A stretch of 64,000 nt of DNA, taken from contig NC_087258.1 in assembly GCF_037042905.1 (NCBI RefSeq), positions 8,162,501 through 8,226,500 of the forward strand, given 5' to 3'. The DNA is from Lytechinus pictus. Lineage: Eukaryota; Echinodermata; Echinoidea; Temnopleuroida; Toxopneustidae. Below the pieces are notes generated by a model, which saw only the letters and a list, made by a program, of their open reading frames with translations, searched no databases and was not told the origin of the DNA. Shown here piece after piece: positions 49,001-60,300 of this stretch. Each line of letters begins with the position of its first letter. The stretch's first letter is position 1. A program made the translations under genes and the position numbers.

Positions 49001-52000
49001 ATGAAAAATGAACTCATGTATGTGCAATGAAGTGTATACACGTACATGTAGATAATGAAAGACCCTGATCTACTTCCAAAGGGCAGGTCATTCTTGTCAG
49101 TCCTGCTTTCTTACAGGTACATGTACACAGCAAGGGAATATGTTGCACATTCAAAGAAGCTTGCATTACTTGCAAGCTACATGCACATGTACATAATAAT
49201 CAACGTTTACCCTCTCCCCAGATATGATTTGACACAAAACACTATTAAAGTACATGTACATGTATATTGCAGGTTTCACAGTACTCCATTTATCTTTCTT
49301 GGGCAAAATGTTGGTCCTGAAAAGGACCACACAAACTATTAAAGTAACTAAAAGATAAAAAAATTACATAAAATAATAAGCAGGTTTAGGAAAATATGGA
49401 CTCACATCAAAAGTACTGCCCCAACACCAGAGTGTTTTTTTTTAAAGTAATGGAGAATTGGTGACGGTGTGCAAATGTTTTAAAAAAGATTGATAATTTT
49501 TGTGAACAAATTTTTATATATTATAAGAGAGAGGCAAAAAGAAGAATCATTTCATACATGTATTTTAAGGGTTTTTTTCAGTGATTTCTTTTTAAATCTT
49601 TTTTTCCTCTTGCACAAAGGTTAAATGAAACTGCCTGTTAAATCATAATGTTTATTTTTTTAAATGACTCGGCCCTAATTAATATGTGCATGTAATTACG
49701 TGTATGACTTCACCTACATGTACAAATCCTCCCAGAATTCTAATTACCAACAGGTGGCGTCATAAAGCTTTCAGTATAAAATGGATTACAAAAATATCCA
49801 TCTCCATAATGGCCTCTTTATACATGTAGCTCAGTTACAAAACTGGAATTGTATTGTAAGGTACATATGTAAGACCTGCAAGATAAATATTGTGTTTACA
49901 TAAAGTGTTATTCATGCATTAAGTGCCCACATCGAAAAATAAAAATCCCAAAATAGAAAACAAAATGATAAAGAAATCAAGCAGAGCCAACCTTCATTGA
50001 ACTATTGTTCGCATCTTTGCAGAGTTGATGTTCGTTCGTGACCATATCAAATGGAACTTTGATCTAAAAATCCTCCTACTTTCAATCATTGTGTCTGCTA
50101 TGCTTTACAATGTATAACTGTACAAAATAAATACCATTGTGTAGTTGACAATGAATGCAAGCAACCATGCTGTAATTGAAATCTATTTTTGATACCTGTG
50201 GTTGTCATACATGTATGTAGCCTCATAATATGCAGAAGTTTATTAGTCCCAGCAAACACTATGCAGCAGAAATGTAATATTTTTCTATATACAGTGCGTC
50301 CCACAAAAAACAAAACCGAGATTTATCGATGATTTATCATGACTTAATCACAAATACAATAGACAAATGACCTACATGTACCATTGTAAAGCTTAGAATC
50401 TCCTCTTTCATCTGAAATTACTTTGATTATTTCTCATTCACGCATGAGTGAGCAAAAACAATTTGAAGAGGGGATACCAAAAAGTCATTTGGCGGGCTAT
50501 ATCTGGGTTTCAAAAAGAAAACCACATTTTTAAGAAGTTTAATATCTGCTCTTTAATTTGATACCTCAATTACAGAAAATGGTCAAGAAATAACAAAGTT
50601 CTGGTTATTTGAAATAAGGCTTGAATTTCAATAATTTCATAAAATTAAGAGGTTCTCCAGGCTAGCGTTCAAACTCACTTGACACTCCGTTTTGTTGATG
50701 ATCAGCCATGCATTAAGTCTTTTGTTAACCGTGCGATAGCTTCTGTGGGAAACCAGTGAAAACACGTTTATTTAATGAAATTATGGAAATACAAGCATTG
50801 TTTCGAGGGAACATAACTTTTTTACTTCTTGACCATTTTTTGTGATTTAGGTATCAAATAAAAGAGCAGATATTGAACTTTTTAGGCATGTGATTTTCTT
50901 TTTGAAATTTAGATACCCCCCGCCAAATGAGTTTTTGGTATCCTTTCTTCAAATTGCTTTTGCTCACTCATGCGTGAATGGGGAATAATCAAAGTAATAT
51001 CAGATGAAAGAGGAGATTCTAAGCTTTACATTGGTAGGTCATTTGTCTATTGTATTTGTGATTAAGTTATGATAAATCATCGCTTAATCTCGGTTTCGTT
51101 TTTTCTGGGACGCACTGAATATATAGAAAAATATGTTGATTGCGCGATCGCTGCAAAAATTTGCACGCGCGTAGAGCTGGATGTAAACTGCAAGACTATA
51201 GTAAAATTTTCAAAAAAATAATTGCTTATATTTTTTATTAATTAATTATGCAAATAGCATATGAAATTTGCCCTAATTTTGTATTTTTGTCTACATTTTA
51301 GCCTTTAACTCAATTTATATAGGTAGTAGTTTTGGGTGAACATACATGTATAGATTTTTTTAATTTCTAACAAAAATCTACAAAAAATTGCTGAAAAATA
51401 ATTAATTTCCTATGTATCTTATTGTTTTCTTAATTCTTATGTATTTGTTTTTTCAAAACTTTGTTTTTTATTCTTTTTTTTCAATGAACTTTGTCGGGGA
51501 CCCTTTTACAACCATAAATAACATAAAATAAATCCATCTAAACCAACAAAAGTAAAAATAATCATACATTTATGATTTTTGGTTGAAAAACACAATTTGC
51601 ATTGACTTTGTACACGTAATCACGTTTTTGAGCAATTTTGGGATTGACATGCGCTTACAAAATCGGAACCGCGTACCTGGGCGTTGCAAATTTGGTCTCA
51701 AAAGATGCATAAGACTTGAAAGTAAAAAGTCAGCTAGCAGCGCGGTCAATAAAATTTGCGCGGCGGCAAAATTTGTCGAGGGGGGGGTCAAATTGACACC
51801 CTCCCCCCAGTTTAATAAGGGTTAAATGACTTCACCTACATGTACAAAAAGATTGATAAGTGTGTAAAGTGAACAATATAATTTGACATTAAATAATACA
51901 TAATACATGTAAGTATCATCTTCAGAGTGTTTTCCAATTCATTAATATTATTATTCTCTTACCAATTCCTTCCACCCTTCTTTCTTTCTTTCTTTCAGTG

Positions 52001-53562
52001 GTAATGACTACCCTACAACGCTATTTCAGTCAGAAGTTCATCTTTGTGACTGGTTACTTCATCTTGGCTGTATCATGCGGTGCTATGGCCCTGTGTACCA
52101 ACCATCCCTATGCCATCCTTTTCCTGTGCTCTGGACTTGGTATCGCCATTGTTATTCACATGACAATACCCTACAATGTAATGGGCATCTATCACAAATG
52201 TGAAAAGGTATTGTCAGTGCATTATAACATTTTTATTTTGCTTGATCATTCATTTATTTAAAGTGTAAACATTGAAATATGTACAGTATTAATCTAGTAA
52301 ATATTTTTTTTTTTCCATTGATTTATTATTGATTTATTAGTTCAATTGTATTCATTTTGTTATTCATTAATTATTGTTTATCTTCACCGGTTTATAAGTT
52401 CTTGAGTGAAGGGGGAGGAGGGTCTATAGTCATGAATGTATTGAGTGGTTGCCATGGCACGTGTACATGTAACAAATCATCTGCTGCATTGCATCAAAAC
52501 CAGAACAATTAAGTGAATCATTTGTGAATTGAATGATCTAATAGCTATCTATTCACTCCAAAGTATTTATCAAAATATTTGTGCCATAAATAAGGTGACT
52601 ATTGAGTAATTGTAGCTGCATCTGCATTTATTATTAATTAAGGCATGATTTTTTTTTAATAGCCCTGTTGCAAAGGACATTTGTATTGACAAACGCAAAG
52701 CAAATAGGTATCAGATTTCATGGGATCAATATTTGCTGGCACCAGACTTTGTGAAAGCACCAAAAATACCTGTTATAGAGATTTCTTTGGGGGGGCAGTA
52801 AACTCGATTTACTGGCAAGAAATTCTTCGGCCAGGCCTGCTTATCCTCAGGCAACTGTCAGGCCAGGGAAAGTATTAGATACATAACCACAAGGCAACTT
52901 CCAGTGACATTACATGTAGAGGTGTTGTTGCTCAGTGGATAAGTCTCCGGACTTAAAACCACAAGGTTCGGGGTTCAAATCCTAGGCGTTTATCAACATT
53001 TGCCACTCTTCACCCAGGTGTAGTAAATGGGTACCTGGTAGGAAGAAATTCCTTGAATGCTCATGCGCCCTATCAGGGTAACCGTGCTATTGCCGCAGTA
53101 ATGGTATGCAGCGCTTAGAAACATTTGTATTAAGTGATATATAAATGTTGCATATTATTATTATTATTATTACATAACATGGTCATAAATCCCTCCCATC
53201 TCTGTGTGATGTGCTCTCAAATGCTTTTTAATTTACCATTAATATAAAAACTATGCACATATCACTTATATGTGTAGCCTAAACCTGAATATGCTATGAA
53301 CGTAAACTTATTTTCATACTCTGTCCTCGTCTCCTTCCAGTTTAAGAACCCACCAGGAGGGCTCCCTCGGGGGCTTGGTACGGACATGGCTTGTATCGAC
53401 TTCCAGGTGTTCCTTTCACAGATCATTGTTTCCGCTGCGTTGGGTCCTCTGATCCAGCTAACTGGATCTCACATCTCCATCGTTGTGTCTGCCGCCATCA
53501 TGTCGTTCCTGGCGTCACTCTGCGCTGCATTCTTGGTGACGTACGAGCTGAAAGATGAATGA
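36843..53562 (+). CDS. SLC45A1-like: SLC45 family transporter (proton-associated sugar transporter, SLC45A1-like), six coding exons
   Basis: Coding exons 36843-37584, 38026-38187, 38978-39934, 43825-43935, 51999-52207 and 53341-53562 total 2403 nt (800 codons plus stop). Every junction is GT-AG and in phase (1,1,1,1,0). SLC45 proteins are 12-TM major-facilitator transporters that co-transport sugars with protons. Visible features: a Ser-rich cytoplasmic N terminus (about residues 1-140); TM1 with FCYSTEGALVTP; the SASDR and QRRPFIL motifs of the TM2-3 loop; TDFSADSCASPFKAYLMD in TM4-5; GGGLGY then IDWEQT; SIPEVPLR after TM6; an acidic roughly 200-residue central loop; and FTDFVAQAVYHGDP at TM7. 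The DFSAD..AYLMD and SIPE.PLR motifs are closer to SLC45A1/A2 than to SLC45A4 as I recall them. Length is slightly above the usual 750-770 residues because of the loop. Substrate is inferred from the family only. Confidence 0.95.
38026..38187 (+). CDS. SLC45A1-like: SLC45 coding exon 2: TM4 and the DFSAD motif
   Basis: Acceptor GAATCTTACAG, donor CTTGGAG|GTAACT, 162 nt, phase 1-1. Encodes the fourth membrane helix (MWGIAITVIGVALTDFSAD) and the conserved CASPFKAYLMD region characteristic of SLC45 proteins, then a short charged loop (NLDDLKRAL). Confidence 0.93.
38978..39934 (+). CDS. SLC45A1-like: SLC45 coding exon 3: TM5-6, central cytoplasmic loop, TM7
   Basis: Acceptor ATACTTTATCAG, donor CCACG|GTAAGA, 957 nt, phase 1-1. 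Begins with IGGGLGYICIAIDWEQ, then a helix (FLLNIIMLLISFILTLTSI) and PEVPLR. A hydrophilic loop of about 200 residues follows, rich in Ser, Lys and Asp/Glu. It includes a lysine-rich KKKAKSPSKK patch and an acidic EEGGESDDDDDNKGE run. The exon ends with LRYLSLVNFLGWASI and the next helix. SLC45 members have a large loop here; this acidic and basic composition is its least conserved part. Confidence 0.93.
40062..41030 (+). repeat. DR1-bearing TIR element, copy 2 (SLC45 intron 3)
   Basis: TIRs GTCTCACCTGCAT (40066-40078) and ATGCAGGTGAGAC (40996-41008), a CGG-rich run after the left end, then tandem units. The exact 13-mer AGGTCAAAGGTCA occurs at 40287-40299, 40479-40491, 40642-40654 and 40804-40816. 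Spacings are 192, 163 and 162 bp. It has the same orientation as copy 3 and is nearly identical to it. Confidence 0.88.
42060..42292 (+). repeat. Polypyrimidine (CTT/CCT)n tract in SLC45 intron 3
   Basis: About 230 bp of almost pure C/T on the sense strand. Mixed TTC and CTC triplets yield spurious Phe- and Arg-rich frames on the two strands. It lies 85 bp before copy 3 of the DR1 element. Confidence 0.9.
42377..43331 (+). repeat. DR1-bearing TIR element, copy 3 (SLC45 intron 3)
   Basis: TIRs at 42379-42391 and 43297-43309. AGGTCAAAGGTCA occurs at 42588-42600, 42780-42792, 42943-42955 and 43105-43117. Apart from a shorter CGG run it differs from copy 2 at only a handful of positions (for example ATGGACC/ATAGACC and GACAGAAT/GACATAAT), so the two are recent copies or a local duplication. 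Confidence 0.88.
43825..43935 (+). CDS. SLC45A1-like: SLC45 coding exon 4: TM7-8 link
   Basis: Acceptor CATTGATCAG, donor CTTGGAT|GTAAGT, 111 nt, phase 1-1. Encodes GDPGAEPGTEEYRLYEEGVK, then MGSWGLCVYSFVSFALG, matching the family GDP...Y..GVKMG.WGL segment. It lies between two repeat-laden introns (3 and 4). Confidence 0.92.
45430..45470 (-). ncRNA. Hammerhead-like hairpin in the PLE 3' tail (candidate)
   Basis: The minus strand reads CCGACGA, then A, a 5-bp stem GATTC/GGATC closed by TGCTA, then GAAA. This resembles the hammerhead core (CUGANGA, stem II, GAAA). It has a C for the conserved U4, one extra base before stem II, and no convincing short stem III. PLEs are known to carry hammerhead ribozymes in their terminal repeats, so a decayed or variant ribozyme is plausible, but activity is doubtful. 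Confidence 0.35.
46392..47378 (-). pseudogene. PLE polyprotein C terminus: RT end plus GIY-YIG endonuclease (truncated)
   Basis: Open on the minus strand from the element's truncated edge (47378) to the stop at 46392, 328 codons, with no ATG at the start. The upstream part has FLDVTVQKKSNG, YSKPTDTHQYLHSSSCHP and HCKTGIAYSQALRLRRIC, typical of the PLE RT thumb/linker. The C-terminal part has a CCHC-like CTSNRCIIC, then VVYLITCRVCRVQYIGET, KTTLKKRFYGHR and GRHFNLPNHS. These are the GIY-YIG-type nuclease signatures (here YLI...YIGET, R..GH). The catalytic palm and fingers are missing, so this copy cannot mobilise by itself. The reading frame is intact over the whole remnant, which suggests a young insertion. 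Confidence 0.9.
47791..48000 (+). repeat. tRNA-derived SINE
   Basis: Head GATAGCTCAGTCGGTAGAG (A-box) and GGTGACCCAGTTTCAATTCC (B-box-like). The body has TTTGGTAAGGCATTTTTCCTC and GGTCCATCGGAGAGGACCTT, then CTCGGTATAAA. It differs from the other SINE family in the window. It is in SLC45 intron 4. Confidence 0.7.
50292..51117. mobile_element. 826-bp mariner-like hairpin MITE in SLC45 intron 4
   Basis: Ends CAGTGCGTCCCACAAAAAAC and AAACGAAACCG..GGGACGCACTG are inverted, each next to TATA, which fits TA target duplication. The arms are mirrored for nearly the whole length, including ATCTCCTCTTTCATCTGA and CATTCACGCATGAGTGAGCA. A unique central region of under 200 bp near 50660-50760 remains. 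Confidence 0.85.
51999..52207 (+). CDS. SLC45A1-like: SLC45 coding exon 5: TM9-10
   Basis: A pyrimidine tract of TTTC repeats precedes the acceptor CAG at 51998; donor GAAAAG|GTATTG. 209 nt, entering phase 1 and leaving phase 0. Encodes two hydrophobic helices (FVTGYFILAVSCGAMALC; YAILFLCSGLGIAIVIHM) and PYNVMGIYHKCEK. Confidence 0.92.
52917..53171 (+). repeat. tRNA-derived SINE with TTA-repeat tail
   Basis: Head TTGCTCAGTGGATAAGTCTC (A-box) and GGTTCGGGGTTCAAATCC (B-box). Body CACCCAGGTGTAGTAAATGG, GGTACCTGGTAGGAAGAAAT and GCGCTTAGAAAC, then the tail (TTA)n. It lies in SLC45 intron 5, 170 bp before exon 6. Confidence 0.8.
53341..53562 (+). CDS. SLC45A1-like: SLC45 coding exon 6: TM11-12 and C terminus
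   Basis: Acceptor CTCCTTCCAG, phase 0, 73 codons and TGA at 53560. Encodes a loop (FKNPPGGLPRGLGTDMACID) and two terminal helices. LSQIIVSAALGPLIQLTGS and VVSAAIMSFLASLCAAFLV are typical of the SLC45 C-terminal half (GLGTD...C...FLSQI). It ends in a short charged tail YELKDE. Confidence 0.93.
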   Translation, partial: FKNPPGGLPRGLGTDMACIDFQVFLSQIIVSAALGPLIQLTGSHISIVVSAAIMSFLASLCAAFLVTYELKDE

Positions 53563-54160
53563 TCTGAAATTACAGATCACAAGCAAAAGGATGCAGAATA
53601 CAGTGATGTACTGTATGTAAATGTACATGTTTTATGTACAGTATAATGATCATGAACTGTTGTCTTAACGGGTACTTAGGAAAGTACTTGGCAATATGTC
53701 TCCACCAGACACTCGTTGAATTACATAATCATAGGCTTTATTGTACTTCTTGATTTACATGATATACATGTACATGCAAATATGCCATTACACTGTTCAA
53801 CGGTCTGCTTCTGAGGACTGCATGTAAATATTTTTTTTTTTAAGAACAAAGCATGATGCTTAAAACATGGATTATACTCTATGGGAGAGTTCCTTTCAGA
53901 ATTAATCTGAAATGAGTTCAGGTTAATTTGCAGTGTTTCAAGAACCAATTACGGTTATACTGAAGGGCTATTCCATGGTTACCCACGTTACATTTGGAGA
54001 CACCTTGACTCATACTTGGAGCTGTAACTCCATTATTATTGATAGGAACTAAAAAAGTGGACATAAGTGAAAAGTGTCCTCATACAAGGCTTTTATGAAA
54101 GTTGATTATATCCATTTCAAAGAAGTATATTAGGGAGACAAATTTGTATATAATAAAAAA

Positions 54161-54166
54161 AATAAA
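54161..54166 (+). terminator. Candidate polyadenylation signal for SLC45
   Basis: AATAAA about 600 nt past the TGA, next to a second overlapping AATAAA at 54152. Other AATAAA sites follow near 54413, so the 3' end used cannot be fixed from sequence. Confidence 0.3.
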
Positions 54167-54343
54167 GAACACATGGTTTTTACTAGGGGTGCAGATAAAG
54201 TGGTTATTCACGTTACGGTTCAGATGGGCTATACATGTATGTACAAAGACACATTGAGCTCATGTCCACCAACCTATGGAATTGCCCATATACCGGTATA
54301 CGTATTGCTACCATGAATGCATGTATTTATTTATTTATTTATT

Positions 54344-54900
54344 TATTTCTGATATTTTGACAGGGTAGCCCATTCACCAATAAGTAGTGGTCTTCCATGG
54401 GGCCCTGAATAACAATAAACATATTTACAAAATGCATAACGTATGTACAGAATGTTACAGCATTAAGATTCACATTAGGATTTGAATGTAAAACGAAACA
54501 TTAACAAACTTAGCAGCAAACAAAACGCAGACGGGCACTCGTTTGACGTATAATAAAATATCAATAAATCAAATTAATTAAGAAGGACATCTTGAAAATA
54601 CTGATAATATACACCAAATCATCAAGGTCATGCTAACACAAAATAAGCACAACAGTGGATGTTCCGCAAGTTATTTATAAATTACAAGTTCTTTTAAACA
54701 TTCTCTTAAATGAAATGACAGAAGGAGCTGTTCTAACTGAATTATCAAGCTTATTCCATTCAAATATTGAAGATACGATTGGACTACACTACAAGTATCT
54801 TTAATACTTACGTGATTGCAGGTATAGATATGCTTAGTACATTTAACGACTGTAGGTGATATTTCATATTTATAAATTAAAGTTGTTTGTAATTACATGT
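54344..54900. repeat. Unclassified dispersed repeat
   Basis: Segments such as GACAGGGTAGCCCATTCACC and a later 'ACTGAATTATCAAGCTTATTCCATTC' type region recall the sequence at the right edge of the window (63540-64000, 'GAAATAGAATTCCAGAGTTG'). Low-level similarity suggests an antisense retroelement 3' region. No coding frame survives. Confidence 0.35.
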
Positions 54901-56763
54901 ATGTTCATGTGAGGTGCAATGAGTATGATGTACAATATGGTCTGTGGCCCTGTGGTGCATTAATGTGTTTGGTTATGGTTTTCATGTGAAAGGATGTCCA
55001 TAAAAGTCTTGAATCCAACAAGAAATAATGAAATATAATTACTGTTTTAATAAAATGTTATCTTGATTTGCCTTCCTTAAGCATTCAAAGGAAAAAAGTA
55101 TAACTTTTCTTCATTAGCAAGCAAGGCACAGGCATGCTTTACTAAATTACACTTTTGTACGCCAGTACATGTACGGCTATATTATTATTATGCAGCTCTG
55201 TTCAATCTTTATCGATACCATAATATTTTTATAGCACAGGGTTCAATCTTCTTGGGGCTGAATGGGAAATGCATAGGATAAGTTCAGGGAAATATACATA
55301 TAGGTCCATTTGAAAGATTATTTTGTACATATAGGCCTACTGTATTAATTAGAAAATATACCTCAGAATTGTATACAATATGAGTGGAGAACCTTGAATA
55401 CTCGTTTGTCAAATACAATGTATTTACATGTTTAGGAATTATTGGTTAATCGCCATAGTTGGTGTGGTTTGTGTCCATTTCAAATACATTTTAGAAGAAT
55501 CTAGATATTTAAGGTCTGGTATTTCCATGTACATTAAATTGTTAAACATATGACTTGTAATAATATTTACAATACAATCAACATGTTTTTAAATTTTACA
55601 CTTTTCCCTGTAACTAACTAGCATTTATTTCAAAACATTAGTTTTTATCGTACATTTTAATACATGTATACTACTGTAAGGTAAATATACTATACAGCTA
55701 GAAACCTTAGGGTTAACAAGCATTATGAAGAAAAGGCAAGTTTAGTTACCATATCATGGCTAAATATGTGACATATTTCACAATTCTATTTCAACATGTG
55801 TTTTACATATTTGTAGAATAGTCACTGTATTTGCATACTATGTACATGTATAGATACATGTAGTTCACAAACATATTTCTGAACATCTTTCAGAAACATG
55901 TGTATAGTATTAAAATGATAAGTTAGTCCATGTAGTACATGTATGTACCTAAATCTCCCTTTCAAATCTTTACTGTATGATAATAGACAATGCATATGAG
56001 TCTTCTTGTGCATGTTTCTGTATAGATTATATTGCCTTTTTTAATTCAATGACTGAAGTAATACACAACTTTCCAATGTATTAAGTAGTGTATGCATGAT
56101 TAATAGCAATATCTATAATTCGTATACTATTATTTTCCTTTTCTATACATTGGATTGCAAGTGTTGACTGCATACGGGAGATTTTACAGAGATTTTTACC
56201 TTTTTATTTTTATCTTTTTACTGCCAGACCTATTCAGAATTATTGTTTTGGCTATTAGTATCATCATCTTTATATGTGGAGGTGCTAGCACGTAAAAATT
56301 CTACTATTATATTTTTTTTTACTGAATATAAACCATTTTTATCATTATAGGAATTGATTGTTCATTCACAATGACATTTTTTCTTTTGTTTCAATATATA
56401 TATATATATATAATTTTTTTGCTTAGGGCATTTTGTATACCATGTGATATTTCCATATACACTGCACAGTACCAAAACTTATTCATCTAAGATCCTGTGT
56501 GTTTATGTTGAGTTCATGTGAAGTTTTCATGTTTTTATAGTATTTATATGTGCAACTCATTTTATATCACATTTAGAACATTCCAGAATAATGTTTAGAT
56601 ATATATAGTAGGATATTTTGATAGGTTTTGTCAAAATAGTGGCCTCATTTGCATACTATCCAGGATATACATATAACATTTGTAAAATTATGAAGATTTT
56701 GAAATGTCAAGACTAAATGCGATTTTGATTTGATCACTTTATCACTTCAAACATAACTTTCTT

Positions 56764-57354
56764 TTAAAGGAGAATGAAACCCTTGAAACTAGCTGAATCC
56801 ATATCAAAGAGAAAAATAAAAGAAACATATTGTTGAAAGTTTGAGGAAGATTGAATGAATAATAAGAAAGTTATGAGCATTTGAATATTGAGATCACTAG
56901 TGCCATGTAGATCCTCCCATCGGCAATGCGACCAAGATCTGTGATATCACACACGTACAACTCCCTCATTACTTTAGTACTTATTTCACTTATATTCTCA
57001 CTTTTATAGAATATATCACAAGGTGAGGTGTTCTCTTTATGAGATGACAAGTACAGAGGTTTCACAACATTATATCATTGATGAATCGTTTGTCATATGA
57101 TTAGAATGAGCAAAAAGAGATGTTTTGGGGTATATTTTCAGTGTCCGAATGGGAGAGTTGTACGTGTGTGACATCACAGATCTTGGTCGCATTGCCAATG
57201 GGGGGATCTCCATAGCATAAGTGATCTCGACATTCAAATGCTCATAACTCTTTTATTGCTAGTCCTATTTTACTCAAAGTTTTGTTGATCTTATTCTTTG
57301 ATTTTTCTGCTTTCACAAAAGCTAACTTGCTCCAAGAGTTTCATTCTCCTTTAA
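56764..57354. repeat. Palindromic MITE with TTAAAGGAGAATGAAAC ends
   Basis: TTAAAGGAGAATGAAAC at the left and GTTTCATTCTCCTTTAA at the right. Internal mirrored blocks include CGACCAAGATCTGTGATATC .. GACATCACAGATCTTGGTCG and GTACAACTCCC / GGGAGAGTTGTAC. It lies downstream of the SLC45 stop, between the two convergent genes. Confidence 0.8.
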
Positions 57355-60300
57355 ATTCCTTTATCTTTGCAAAACTACAGATAAAAAATAAATGAAATTA
57401 AAATAAGTGGTGTTGTTTTTAATCACGCTATGGGCACATTCTTGGGCACCAAGAACAAAAAGTGCTGATGAATTGAAAGATTTCTCCTACAACTCTAATT
57501 CAGATTTTGCATGTTCGACTATTTTGCATTTAACACTGCAGACTTAAATCATGGTTTTACCTGATAGCTAGTACTCTCTTGTGAATATGTGCCACGATGT
57601 TGCACCAACGATCTATTGAGTGGGTTGTTTTATTTGATGTAGAATTTTAAAAGTGCACTTTATGTTTAGTTGTTTATATGTCACAAAGGTGCATGCAGGT
57701 GGCAGCACCCTTAATCAATTGTGTACTTGTATATTAATGGAGAAAAGCGGAAGAATAACTTGGGCCTATTCGGGTGGTGATGCCCTTGTTCAATTGTATT
57801 TATGTGAATTGAATGCATAAAATCATGATATTAACTGAATAGAAGCAAAATATAAAGGTAGTTCTTTAAGTGTCATACATTATGGCAGTGCCATTAACTG
57901 TGTATTTATTCATAAACATAATTGGGAAGAATACTAGTAATTAGGGCCTATTCATTTTGGCATTGTCCTTATAATATTGAAATTCTGTACATTTCGATGG
58001 AAGGATTTCTGAATACGGTAGAAAGGAATTTTTCAGAAAGGACTAGAAATTACTAAGCATCCTTTTGAAAAGACAGCTTAATCTTTCTAATATATAGAGT
58101 GTGTGATATTGAGTTAATACATGGTGACAAATGACAGGGTTTTGTATGTCTTTGTTATATGTAAAATGTAGTTTTATAGCATGGTGTTTGCGAGGTGAGG
58201 CAGTAGGAAAGTACATTAGTTTCATTGAGTTGAAGTGATGTGAGCATAGCACTTTTTATGTCTTATTTTAACATGTGAAATATATAGAAATTAAATATAT
58301 TAAAACAAACCGGAAAATATTGTGTACTATGTTCTTCATGGTGGCGACGGAGTGGTCCATTATAAAAGATAAAGAACATTTTCTGTCCTGAGTTTTTATC
58401 TGTTTTAAGGGGATTGGGGAAAAGTGACTGTGATGGACCAGAGTGAATAAGTTAATACTGTATAAAGGATTTTGGATCTTCATATTGGTCATGAGATTAA
58501 TTTGATTGTGCTGCAAGTGCATATGTACATGTAACTCACACACAGGCCACTGATATGCATGTTTGGTACTGTATGCAAATTTTTAGCCCAAGTATTTAAT
58601 CTGTTGTCATATTTCAGATGTTTTTTTTAATTTGGAGAGCGACCTTATGCAGTGATCATATGACTTTCTTTATAAATAACATTGATAAAATTGAAAATTC
58701 ACAATTTCCCACATGGACAGATTTTGTTCATAGATCAAACATGAAGAGGAATTTAGTTTTCTAACATGGCTGCTATAAACTCGAGTTGGAATACAAACTG
58801 CAATCTGATCAAAGTTCACATCAGTTGAGAGTGTGTACATCAGCATGTTGATCCTCAAACCATGAAAGATATGACTTTAATTCATACCCCCACCCCCACC
58901 AATTACTTCATCTTGGGGGTGTAAATAATAATTTAAAAAACTAGGTCTCTCTTTCCCATTTGATTCCTTCTTCTCTTCACTCGTGTCTTTCTCAGCACCT
59001 TTAGCTCTATATCTCCCATTTCTTGGAGTTTTTGTCACGTCTCTAGCCTTTATGCAAGTCTTTCGTTCACCTTTCCCCCTCTCTTTCTCCCCCCCCCTTC
59101 CCTCCTTTTATCTCTCCCCTTTTGTTGTTTTTCTACCCCCCTTTCTCTTGTTCAATCTGTCCATCTTTGTGTTTCGATCTCACTCCCAACTTCCTTGCAA
59201 TGGTGTACAGATGGGGGGGGGGGGGCTTGGGGGCAATGGAGCCCCAAGATTTTCATGATTTTGTTGCTTGCTCGCTACTCACTACTTTTAAATTTTGCCC
59301 CATGTGCCATATCTGCCCCCTCCCCCTTCAAATTTTAGGCTCATTTCGCCATTACTTCTTCATAGCATCATATTGCAATGGAAAATCGAATGAATTAACT
59401 CACACCAATCATGTTTAATAGGACATCATGCAAATGCTTAAAAATATATTTGAATACAAATAATACTGCTTGATAAAAGGGAATGCAGTAAGGCTAATAA
59501 TTTGACTAGGAATATTTGCAATATGTTTGCTCGTTCTTCAACAGAAAGACATAATTTGGAGATCATAGAAGGGGGACGTTGAGATGGCTGATGTAAACAA
59601 TGTATCCATCTTTAGTACATTGTAGGTCCCTAGAGAAACATAATTTCTCTAATAATTATTCCCAGAAAGTAATATATAGTTAATGCATTTATAAAATAAT
59701 ATAATAATACACCAATGATATAAAGTGATCTAGAACAAGAATTTAATCTATCATTTCAATAAATAGGTAGTAATAAATAAGTACAAAATACATTTTTTTC
59801 TGAAAACTAAAACAATTCAGAGTACATCTGCACTTCATAATGTATATGAACTAATTTCCAACTATTGCACATCTTAAGCATCACAAACACTTCAATACAA
59901 CACATCTATCTTTCTTTCTTTTTTCATCATTTTTGTCTTGTTTTACAAAATTGCAAGGTAGCTAATGGCAAAAATCTATTGCACAAACAATCCATTAAAT
60001 GCTTACATTGTGAGATACATGTAAGACACCACTCCACTAATGTGGCACTAGTCACCCATACACACAATTTGGTTCATTAAGTATATTCTGCATATATCTC
60101 TCATTTATACACAAGCAAATTTTAAAAACTTTTGTTGTGAATACCAAATCTGAATACAGTAGAATTATTTCAGTACGTTGTACTGTTTAAACTGGCTGAG
60201 TATTATTGGGTTATATTAAATATTCAGGCTGTTCGGCCTCCAGAGAGCTCAAATAATATCCCCTGTTAGTATGTATGTTAAAAATTATTTATCTCTTATT

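Noticed and set aside
52917-52985. Functional tRNA gene
   Set aside because: tRNA-like head runs directly into a SINE body shared with other copies and ends in a (TTA)n tail.
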